Origin: an uncultured Phycisphaerae bacterium
GTDB lineage: Bacteria > Planctomycetota > Phycisphaerae > Sedimentisphaerales > Anaerohalosphaeraceae
Direction of reading: 5' to 3'
Length of the DNA stretch: 55,756 nt
Assembly (NCBI GenBank): GCA_937949545.1
Contig: CALEDR010000039.1
Span: forward strand, 1 to 55,756
The first letter of the stretch is position 1. Each line of letters starts with the position of its first letter. Position numbers and translations under genes: made by a program. A model generated the notes under the pieces. It saw only the letters and a list, made by a program, of their open reading frames with translations. It was not told the origin of the DNA and did no database searches. Below, piece after piece: positions 7,506 to 15,165 of this stretch.

Positions 7506-10358
7506 TTACCTCCCTTCTTCAGAAGATACAGATTTTTCTGATTCACTCATCCGGCAGGCCTGACGCCGCGACAGGATCCCGCACGTTAAGGCCAGCAGCG
7601 GAATCAATCCAAGACTAATCCAGGTTAATTTCCCCACACCGACCTGCCAGTATTGATGCACATTCAGCACAATCAAAACCACCGTGGAAAGCGAAATAAC
7701 CAGACAGAACCCGCAGTTGCAGGTCGGTCCGACCGGCTGGGCAATCGGGCGGAACAGAACTTTTTCGCCGATTTTCAGCAAAGCCGGCAGCACCAGCAGC
7801 GTAACCACACCCGAGAGGGCCATAATCGCACACAGAAAGATGCCCACGGTCTTATACGGCACCAGCGGAGCCGCCAGCAGCGGCAGAAAGCCGATGGCAA
7901 TCACCAGCACATTGCGGGTGATGGCCCGGGCCGGTTCGCCGAACATCTCTTCGGACACCTTCTCCCACGAACCGGCCTTTTTGTAATGCTCCCGCGCCCG
8001 TTCGAGGAAATGAATGGCAAAGTCCACCGCCATTCCGAGTGTCAGGGCGCTGAGCACTGCCACGGGCATATCATAATCCTTGCCCAGCCAGCCGATCAGA
8101 CCGTATATCATCACAATCGTGATGGTCAGCGGAATCATGCAAATCAGACCCCACAGCACGGAGCGGAACAAAAGCGCCATCATAATAAAGACCACCAGAA
8201 AACTGCCGAGGAACGACTGGAGCATCCCCCAGACCATCTTGTTCTGCCAGATGATATTGATATAAGTCAGCCCCGCCCACTGATGCTCCAGCGCAATCGG
8301 CGGCGGACTGTTCTTCCAGTATTCCTCCACCGCCCGCACGACCCGTTCCATATCCCGGTTGTCGCCGCTGGTCAGCTGCATCCAGATAACCGCTTCGGTC
8401 ATCTCCTGCGTAACCATGTGCCACAAATCCTGCGGACGATGGCTGTTCTGGTACTGGATCAGACATTCCGCGACCTGTTCGAGTTTGTCGGGAACCCGGA
8501 AACTTTCCGGTCGGCCGTCCACCAGTTCCTGATTGACCTTCATCACAATATCCGCAATGGAATTGCTCTTGCCGACCAGACCGGCCTTTTCCAGATGGGT
8601 CTGAAGCTCTTTCATCCAGACCAGAACCTCCGGCCTTTTGAACGGCCGAAGCCGCTCCCGCTCCACCCCGAAAAAGGCCTCCAGTTCCTGCCAGCCGTAA
8701 AAGTCCTGGTCCGAGGCCTGCTCCATCCGGGCCTGAGCAAACCGAATCATCTCTTCCATCAGGGCCGTCGCCGTTGAACCTTTGGCCGCCAGCTCCCGCA
8801 GTTTGTCCCCAGCCGAAACAGCAGCCTTCTCGATGGACGGCTCTTCGGCTCTGCGGATCTCCGCAAGCTGCCGGAGCCGCTCCTGGACTTCCTTGACAAA
8901 CTCCGCCTGGACCGGATGTTCATCCGGACTTCGAAGCACCAGATAAGCCATATACGTGCCGCCGAAGTGTTCATTGAGTGCGATGTCCGCCTGCCGAATC
9001 GGGTGACGTTTGGAGAACCATTTGACCGGATTGTCGTTGATGACAATCTGTGTAATGCCGTACACGGCCCCCGCCGACAGCAGCATCAGCACCGCCAGAA
9101 TCGGCTTGGCCTGCCGCACGGTCATTCGTCCGGTCCGGGCCAAAAGCCGCGTCAGCCAGGTCTGGGCCTCTTCCTGATGCACCGCCAGACCGAAATTCGC
9201 CAGGGTTCGCTCCGGAAGCAGCATCACATAAGCCGGTACAAACGTCACCGTAAAGACCCAGGCAATCATAATCCCAACCGACACAAACACGCCGAATACC
9301 TGCACCGGCGGGATCGGCGTCAGGGCCAGCGATAAAAAGCCCGCCGCCGAGGTCAGCGAGGTGTACAGCATCGGAACAAACAGAACATGCATCACTTCCA
9401 TAATGGCCTGTCGGCGGCCTTTTTCTCGCGTATAGCGGTCAAAAAACTCCGACAGAATATGCACGGAATCGACCACCGCTATCGGCATCAGAAAGATAGG
9501 AATCATCGAGCTCATAATATGAACCGGATAGCCGAAGCCGATGAGAAGCCCCATTGTCGAAATCACCGAGACCATCGCGATAATCATCGGCGACAGAATC
9601 AACGCCAGTTTGCGGAAGAACAGCAGCATCAGAAGAAAAATCGTCACCATCGCCAGCGGTGCAGAGACCGCCATCTGAATGAACATCTCCACCCCGAAAG
9701 TATCCTCCGCCACAGGAAGGCCGGTGATATGATACGACTCAGTTCCTCCCAGCTGCGCAATCTTCTTATTCAGGGCCGAATAGACGCGATAACTGAGGTG
9801 CTTATCTGTCAGCGGCAGCAGCAGCATCAGGGCCTTGCCGTCTTCGGATACCATCGTGCCACGCAGCAGCTGGTTGGACATCACCTTATCGCGAATTTCA
9901 AGGGCCTCCTCGTCCGTTTTCGGCGGCTGAGGCATCAGCCATTCAAACCGCACCATACCCCCGCCCCCTTCAATATGGTCAATCAGAGAAGGAGCAATGA
10001 TGTCCACTTCCACCACACCGGCCGGATGGCCCGGATGCTTCGGATCCTCCCACCGCAGCGTCTTGGCAAACTCCGTCAACTCATAAACACGCCCCAGCGT
10101 GGCCGCATTAAACACGCCCGCCGGATGTTTTTCATTAATCACTCCCAGCACCACGATGTCGCTCAAATCAAACCGCTGTTTGGTCTGATTGTGAAAAACC
10201 CGCACCGGTTCATCCGACGAAAGCATATTCTCCGGGTCTGTATCCACCCGAATCATCGGAATCATCCCAGCACAGGCAAGTGTAAACAGAACCATCGTCC
10301 AGGTAATCCATTGGGGATGATCTGCTGAGAACGCAATGATTTTATCTTTCAGTTCCAT
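7506..10358 (-). CDS. MMPL/RND-superfamily exporter with extra C-terminal CxCxxC segment
   Basis: The start at 10358 (MELKDK) has AAGGAG 5 nt upstream and gives 950 residues; the frame to 10382 would use a TTG without a ribosome site. The protein has two RND halves, each with one helix, a large periplasmic loop and a bundle of helices. The proton-relay type motifs are PIAVVDSVHILSEF in the first half and LGMAVDFAIHFLERAREH in the second. It belongs to the COG1033-type exporters, which usually work with LolA-like and DUF1302-like partners. After the last helix of the second half there is an added tail of two more hydrophobic segments, opening with CNCGFC (residues about 880-885) and containing two further Cys. 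The substrate is unknown; a lipid or hydrophobic thio-compound is possible. Confidence 0.88.
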   Translation of the reverse strand: MELKDKIIAFSADHPQWITWTMVLFTLACAGMIPMIRVDTDPENMLSSDEPVRVFHNQTKQRFDLSDIVVLGVINEKHPAGVFNAATLGRVYELTEFAKTLRWEDPKHPGHPAGVVEVDIIAPSLIDHIEGGGGMVRFEWLMPQPPKTDEEALEIRDKVMSNQLLRGTMVSEDGKALMLLLPLTDKHLSYRVYSALNKKIAQLGGTESYHITGLPVAEDTFGVEMFIQMAVSAPLAMVTIFLLMLLFFRKLALILSPMIIAMVSVISTMGLLIGFGYPVHIMSSMIPIFLMPIAVVDSVHILSEFFDRYTREKGRRQAIMEVMHVLFVPMLYTSLTSAAGFLSLALTPIPPVQVFGVFVSVGIMIAWVFTVTFVPAYVMLLPERTLANFGLAVHQEEAQTWLTRLLARTGRMTVRQAKPILAVLMLLSAGAVYGITQIVINDNPVKWFSKRHPIRQADIALNEHFGGTYMAYLVLRSPDEHPVQAEFVKEVQERLRQLAEIRRAEEPSIEKAAVSAGDKLRELAAKGSTATALMEEMIRFAQARMEQASDQDFYGWQELEAFFGVERERLRPFKRPEVLVWMKELQTHLEKAGLVGKSNSIADIVMKVNQELVDGRPESFRVPDKLEQVAECLIQYQNSHRPQDLWHMVTQEMTEAVIWMQLTSGDNRDMERVVRAVEEYWKNSPPPIALEHQWAGLTYINIIWQNKMVWGMLQSFLGSFLVVFIMMALLFRSVLWGLICMIPLTITIVMIYGLIGWLGKDYDMPVAVLSALTLGMAVDFAIHFLERAREHYKKAGSWEKVSEEMFGEPARAITRNVLVIAIGFLPLLAAPLVPYKTVGIFLCAIMALSGVVTLLVLPALLKIGEKVLFRPIAQPVGPTCNCGFCLVISLSTVVLIVLNVHQYWQVGVGKLTWISLGLIPLLALTCGILSRRQACRMSESEKSVSSEEGR

Positions 10359-10382
10359 CGCTGCTCCTTTCCGCTGCTCCAA

Positions 10383-12080
10383 TCAGACAACACAAAATTC
10401 TTCTTTTAACTGTTTGGCTGTTTGGGAATCCGCAGAATGCCGGCGGGCAATCGAACACCAGGTCTGGTATCCGCCGCTCAGGTTGCGCACATCAAAACCG
10501 TTTTGCAGAAGAATCCGCGTCGCGGCATAACTGCGCACCCCGACTCCGCAATAGGGATAGATCGTGCGGTCTTGGGGCAGCTCGTTCAGACGCTGCCGCA
10601 ATTCATCCAGCGGAATATGGACCGCGCCCGGGACATGGCCGCGCTTCCATTCCCCGTCCGTGCGGACATCTAGAACAAAATCCCCTTCCCGGAGGCTTTC
10701 AAAATGCGCCAACGGCATCGTCCCATCCAGCACGTTGGCCCCGACAAACCCAACCATATTGATGGGGTCTTTGCCGCTGCCGTACGGCGGAGCATATGCC
10801 AGTTCCAGCTCCATCAGGTCAAAAACGGTCATCCGCTTTTGAACCGCCGCTGCCAGCAAGTCGATACGCTTGTCCACCCCATCCCGGCCGACAATCTGGG
10901 CGCCCAGAATCCGCCCGTCCGGTTTGCTGAACAAAACCTTCATATGCAGCGGAGCCGCCCCAGGATAATAACCTGCATGATGGGCCGGATGCAGATAGAT
11001 TTTCTCGTAATGCAAGTTCGCTTTCTTTAAAGCCGCTTCGGTGGCCCCCGTCATCGCCGCCGTCAAGCCAAAGACCTTCAAAATGCCGGTTCCGATGGTA
11101 CCGCTGTACCTGCGATTCAGGCCGCAGATGTTGTCGGCCGCCATACGACCCTGCTTGTTGGCCGGTCCAGCCAGCGGTATCAAAACCGCTCCGCCGAGAA
11201 CCGGATGTTTTACCTCGACTGCATCACCAATTGCATAAATCGACGGGTCACTCGTTTGCAGGGTATCTGACACCTCTATCCCCCCCAAAACCCCCAGTTT
11301 CAAGTCGGCCTCTTTGGCCAGTTTTACTTCCGGCTTGACGCCGACTGATAAAATGGCAAAGTCGCACTGCAAAAGCATCCCGGATTTCAGACGTACGCGA
11401 AGAGCATCGGCCGTTTCCTCAAAAGCCGAAACGCCGTCATTCAGCCACAGGGCAACATTCTGCTGCTGCAAATGTTCCTGCAGATAGAAGGCCGTCTCCG
11501 GGTCCATGGCGGTGGGCAAAACGAATGGGGCCAACTCGACAACAGCCGTCAGCAGTCCGCGATGATGAAGATTTTCCGCCATTTCCAGCCCAATATAGCC
11601 CCCGCCGACAATTACAGCACGTTTGGGATGATGGGCCTGAATAAACGAATCAATCGCATCCGCATCCGGAACCGTGCGCAGGGTAAAAATTCGTTTCGAG
11701 CCGACTCCCGGAATCGGCGGTCGGAACGGCTCAGCGCCGGGAGAGAGAATCAAAAAATCGTAGGATTCCCTGTATGTCCTGCCTGTGCGGCGGTCCTGAA
11801 TCTCAATTTGCCTGTTTTCCCGTTCGATTCGAACGGCTTCCTGCTGAACCCGAACATCCACTCGGTACCGTTTGGAGAAGCTTTCCGGGGTCTGCAAAAG
11901 CAAATCCTGGCGATTGGCAATCGTCCGCCCCAAATAATACGGCAGCCCGCAATTAGCAAAAGAAATGTAAGGGCCCCGTTCAAGAAGGATAATCTCGGCT
12001 TCTTCATCAAGACGGCGAAGGCGTGCCGCCGCCGTCGCCCCGCCTGCTACACCCCCAACGATGACAATCTTGCGGCTCAT
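10383..12080 (-). CDS. CoA-disulfide reductase / polysulfide reductase with C-terminal rhodanese domain (CoADR-RHD type)
   Basis: The 565-residue flavoprotein starts behind GAGGAGG (7 nt). Residues 4-24 hold the FAD-binding VGGVAGGATAAARLRR loop. SFANCGLPYYLG places the active-site Cys at 44, as in single-Cys CoA-disulfide reductases. A second GGGYIGLEMAENL loop binds NAD(P)H, and a dimerisation domain follows. A rhodanese domain with catalytic Cys511 in YPYCGVGVRSY fills the C-terminus. Length and domain order match CoADR-RHD enzymes that reduce CoA-persulfide and polysulfide with NADH. It lies 22 nt after the ArsR-type regulator and 24 nt before the exporter. With the DUF2892 gene it makes a split version of YgaP (rhodanese plus membrane domain). 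Confidence 0.9.
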   Translation of the reverse strand: MSRKIVIVGGVAGGATAAARLRRLDEEAEIILLERGPYISFANCGLPYYLGRTIANRQDLLLQTPESFSKRYRVDVRVQQEAVRIERENRQIEIQDRRTGRTYRESYDFLILSPGAEPFRPPIPGVGSKRIFTLRTVPDADAIDSFIQAHHPKRAVIVGGGYIGLEMAENLHHRGLLTAVVELAPFVLPTAMDPETAFYLQEHLQQQNVALWLNDGVSAFEETADALRVRLKSGMLLQCDFAILSVGVKPEVKLAKEADLKLGVLGGIEVSDTLQTSDPSIYAIGDAVEVKHPVLGGAVLIPLAGPANKQGRMAADNICGLNRRYSGTIGTGILKVFGLTAAMTGATEAALKKANLHYEKIYLHPAHHAGYYPGAAPLHMKVLFSKPDGRILGAQIVGRDGVDKRIDLLAAAVQKRMTVFDLMELELAYAPPYGSGKDPINMVGFVGANVLDGTMPLAHFESLREGDFVLDVRTDGEWKRGHVPGAVHIPLDELRQRLNELPQDRTIYPYCGVGVRSYAATRILLQNGFDVRNLSGGYQTWCSIARRHSADSQTAKQLKEEFCVV

Positions 12081-12102
12081 TGACTGACCTCCTCAGAAGA
12101 AA

Positions 12103-12387
12103 TTAGGGCTCACAATGATTATAAACACAATGGAGAAGATGAATCACGTTTTTATTTTTGATGCGGTAAAAAACGTTAGTCCCTTCTCTGCGACATTCGA
12201 GAATATTCTTATCCCGCAGGATGGCCAGCTGCTGGCTGACCACGGCCTGCGGACAGCCAATCCGCTCCATAATCTTGTTGACGCAAAGTTCCTCCTCGTT
12301 GGCCAGCGCTTCAATAATCTGAAGCCGAATGGGATGGGCCGCCGCCTTCAGAACCGCCGCCGCTTTTTGCGCTAATCTTGCATCCAT
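12103..12387 (-). CDS. ArsR/SmtB-family repressor, candidate sulfane-sulfur sensor
   Basis: The 94-residue winged-helix protein starts behind AAGGGA (7 nt). It has the family HPIRLQIIEAL segment, a recognition helix in CPQAVVSQQLAILRDK and the ECRREGTNVFYRIKN wing. It has five Cys (35, 45, 65, 87, 92). Cys35 in ELCV, with Cys87 or Cys92 in the last helix (HCVYNHCEP), is placed roughly like the reactive pair of the persulfide sensors BigR and SqrR. Classic arsenic or zinc sensing cannot be excluded. Its position as first gene of the CoADR-RHD operon, parallel to ygaV-ygaP, favours sulfane-sulfur sensing. It is probably autoregulated through dyads at 12402-12413 and 12438-12451. Confidence 0.85.
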   Translation of the reverse strand: MDARLAQKAAAVLKAAAHPIRLQIIEALANEEELCVNKIMERIGCPQAVVSQQLAILRDKNILECRREGTNVFYRIKNKNVIHLLHCVYNHCEP

Positions 12388-12401
12388 AAATATATCCCTT
12401 C

Positions 12402-12451
12402 ATTCATAGGAATATCTATATATCTATATATCATTATATTCAGAAAAGAAT
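12402..12451 (-). promoter_or_regulatory. Two ATTC/GAAT dyads, candidate ArsR operators
   Basis: ATTC-N4-GAAT at 12402-12413 lies between the predicted transcription start and the ATG. ATTC-N6-GAAT at 12438-12451 fills much of the -35/-10 spacer. A run of TATATC repeats lies between them. Half-sites of this type are typical of ArsR-family operators. The location would block RNA polymerase, so autorepression is the simplest reading. Confidence 0.5.
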
Positions 12452-12462
12452 TTTCGGTTCAA
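12433..12462 (-). promoter_or_regulatory. Sigma-70-type promoter of the ArsR/CoADR/MMPL operon
   Basis: On the minus strand, TTGAAC (12457-12462) and TATAAT (12433-12438) are separated by 18 nt. This is one of the best consensus promoters in the window. It lies about 45 nt ahead of the regulator ATG. Confidence 0.65.
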
Positions 12463-12576
12463 AGTGTTTTTAAAAAATCTTTATCTTACGGTATGATAAG
12501 ACGTTATGTCTGTTTTTAACAAAAGACAGACCAGAGAGAACTGTAGATTTCTGACTTCAATAAGCTATTTTTGTGC

Positions 12577-14892
12577 TTAAAACTTATAGGTCATTGACAC
12601 TCCAACAGATGGGGCATGCGAACGGAATGCTCCGCTGGCACCATAATTACGTTTATTCAAATCCTTATCGAAGACCCCCAGCAGATTCATCCCGTCAATC
12701 CGGAAGGTTAGGTTTTGATTGGGTCGATACTGAAGGCCTAAATTCAGATAATAATTGCCCCGATAGCCGCGCTTCCAGTCCGGATCGATCGGATAGTACT
12801 CGTTTTGACTGAGCTGGTATTCATCAAAATCCTTCAGACCGCCGAATCCCCAGTAAATCCGCATCGACCCATCGGCAGTCCATTGTTCGCTCAGCTTATG
12901 CTGAAGAGTCAGCTTCGTTACATGATTGGACCACAAGGCCCCGTCATCTCCATAACCGTAGGCCTGCGAGGTAATAATAGTGCTCTGCCCCGGCGCCAGC
13001 GAAAAATCATACAATTTAGTAAATCCGTGGGAAACCGTGAATCGTGTCGTCTCTGTATGATAAGAGCCCTCCAATTCGAAACCCCAATTTCGCTGAGTCC
13101 CCACCGGCACGGCAGCCCCAGCGGCAGCCGAATACGAAATCAATTCCAAATTATAGTGCCAGAACAACGACGCCGCTAAATCCAGGTTCTCACTCTGGAC
13201 CCGTTCATACCGCAGCTCAACATTATCCAGAATCTCCGGGGCGCCGTCCGGCAGATTCATCAATGCATTCGCCCGCATTTCTTCTTCAAAATTGGTCCGC
13301 ACAGAACGCGCCCACAAAAGTTTGTAAACATCTCGTCTCGTAGGGGCATAAATCAGCGAAGCCCGAGGAGAAAACATCCGACTGCTGTAGGTATGATCAT
13401 CCATCCGACCGCCAAGAAACACCGTCCATTGATCACTGATAGTCCACTGGTATTCCCCAAACAGCGAATACAAATTTGTGGACCAGCGATTCATGGGAAC
13501 CCCGGCATTCTTCATCGCATCATCGGTAAAATCCATATCCGGATATCCATGGGCTTTTAATCCCAATTCATGATGCGAAACCTCCACCCCCAAGGCCGCT
13601 CGATGACGGTCATTGAAGGAATGGCGAATCATAGCTCGCCCATAGTATTCATCTTCTCGATAGACCTCGTTAAACCAGTTCACCGTATGGCGGCGATAAT
13701 CGAACAAATCATAACTGAAGGCCAAACTCAAATCCGTCTGTTCAGACAAATTGGTCTCATAGCCGACATATCCTGTCAGCTGCTGATACTGATAAAAATT
13801 TTGTTCCAGTGCCGATGACGCTTCATACTCCGGATACCAGATGATACGTGGATCCCCCCAGTCTCCCTCCCAATCCGGCGGAAAAATCGGCAGCCAATTT
13901 CCTGTCATGCGGCTCCGGATATAATCCGTCCATCCGTAAGGAACCCGCGCCAGAGCCCCTGTTGTCCAAGGAAAGGCCTGCCCCCCGCGCGTATAACGAA
14001 GCCAATAGGTCCAGTTTCCCTCATTATATTGAGCGAACAACTTGATCGGCGGAAGCCCCCGTGCGGCCGCCTGATCAGCGGGCATATTGATGCGGGTCAT
14101 CGCCTCCCCGGCAGCCGTACCGTCACCCGGCAGATACGGAGCCCCGGGAGATTCATTCCAGCCAAAATCAGACGTAGTCGGAAAATCAAATCCATAATGC
14201 ACGGGAGCATCATACTTGTCGGCTCCGTTGTACTTGCCAATGCCCACATAGGTAAACAGTCCGCCGTCTCCGTCAGAAAAACGTCGGCCATGTCGAATTT
14301 CCGTCGAATAGAACTCCTCCACCGCCCCGCTGCGGAACGTCACATCCGTCCCTTCAAACGTCAGCCCGCTGTGCGTAACAATGTTGATGACCATCGAAAC
14401 CGCCCCGGGACCGTACAACGCCGAGCCGGGCCCTCGGATAATATCAATATGATGAATATCCTTCAGAAGAACCAGGTCCCGTTCGCTGACAGCTCCATAA
14501 TGCATTCGGTCGTTCATCACTTTCCCATTCACAGTCAGCAGATACTTATCATCCCGGTCACTGATGATTCCCCGCAGCCCCAGATTATCCGGCTCCCAGG
14601 TATTGCGAAGCCACTGCAGGTTGGGCACATAGATATCCAGCAGTTCAAAAAGATTCCGAGCACCGGATGCCGCAATGTCCTTCTCGGTAATGGTTGTAAC
14701 AGACGCCGGCACCAGTCGCGGGGCCGACTGGGTCAGGGAGGCCACAGAGTCAATTCGGACCTCCATCAGCTGCTCCAGTGACATCTCAAAAAAATTTTCG
14801 GACGTCACCCCCTCCGTCTCAACAGCATACAAAATACCCGACAGACAAATCCACAAGACCCCCCTGATAACCCAATACCGATGACAGGACAT
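12577..14892 (-). CDS. TonB-dependent outer-membrane receptor
   Basis: The ATG at 14892 has AAGGAG 5 nt upstream and gives 771 residues with a signal peptide (about 1-24). A short SLEQLMEVRIDSVAS box precedes the plug domain (about 45-170), which contains ITEKDIAASGARNLFELL and the IDIIRGPGSALYGPGAVSMVINIVT plug signature. The rest is a 22-strand-type barrel ending in SMTYKF with a terminal Phe. It belongs to the group of receptors for chelated iron, cobalamin or oligosaccharides; the substrate cannot be read from sequence. It is transcribed divergently from a second receptor. No TonB/ExbBD genes are in the window. Confidence 0.88.
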   Translation of the reverse strand: MSCHRYWVIRGVLWICLSGILYAVETEGVTSENFFEMSLEQLMEVRIDSVASLTQSAPRLVPASVTTITEKDIAASGARNLFELLDIYVPNLQWLRNTWEPDNLGLRGIISDRDDKYLLTVNGKVMNDRMHYGAVSERDLVLLKDIHHIDIIRGPGSALYGPGAVSMVINIVTHSGLTFEGTDVTFRSGAVEEFYSTEIRHGRRFSDGDGGLFTYVGIGKYNGADKYDAPVHYGFDFPTTSDFGWNESPGAPYLPGDGTAAGEAMTRINMPADQAAARGLPPIKLFAQYNEGNWTYWLRYTRGGQAFPWTTGALARVPYGWTDYIRSRMTGNWLPIFPPDWEGDWGDPRIIWYPEYEASSALEQNFYQYQQLTGYVGYETNLSEQTDLSLAFSYDLFDYRRHTVNWFNEVYREDEYYGRAMIRHSFNDRHRAALGVEVSHHELGLKAHGYPDMDFTDDAMKNAGVPMNRWSTNLYSLFGEYQWTISDQWTVFLGGRMDDHTYSSRMFSPRASLIYAPTRRDVYKLLWARSVRTNFEEEMRANALMNLPDGAPEILDNVELRYERVQSENLDLAASLFWHYNLELISYSAAAGAAVPVGTQRNWGFELEGSYHTETTRFTVSHGFTKLYDFSLAPGQSTIITSQAYGYGDDGALWSNHVTKLTLQHKLSEQWTADGSMRIYWGFGGLKDFDEYQLSQNEYYPIDPDWKRGYRGNYYLNLGLQYRPNQNLTFRIDGMNLLGVFDKDLNKRNYGASGAFRSHAPSVGVSMTYKF

Positions 14893-15117
14893 AATTACTC
14901 CTTTTCTTCCTTTGCCCTGAAAACCTCCCCGACTGCCGTCCTTCCATTTGTTCCAAATCGTATTTTTGGACCTCCCCATTCAGTTTTTCAATCAAGGCCC
15001 TCCCAAAAACAGCCAACAACCCCCTTCAAAACCGCTCCCCCAACAATTTCTTTTCTCCCGGACGTCCGATAACAGAAATAAAAATTCGAGTGAACCCCAC
15101 TGTCTGTTTTGCCGATA

Positions 15118-15140
15118 CCCGAAGTGTTTCTTTGTTCGGG
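15118..15140. promoter_or_regulatory. Inverted repeat in the divergent TonB-receptor intergenic region
   Basis: CCCGAA (15118-15123) and TTCGGG (15135-15140) form a perfect 6-bp inverted repeat with an 11-nt spacer, about 25 nt before the plus-strand receptor ATG. It could be an operator or an mRNA leader hairpin. No consensus promoter is obvious in the 273-base intergenic region. Confidence 0.3.
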
Positions 15141-15165
15141 ATTCCGATTCTTCAAAGGGACCCTT

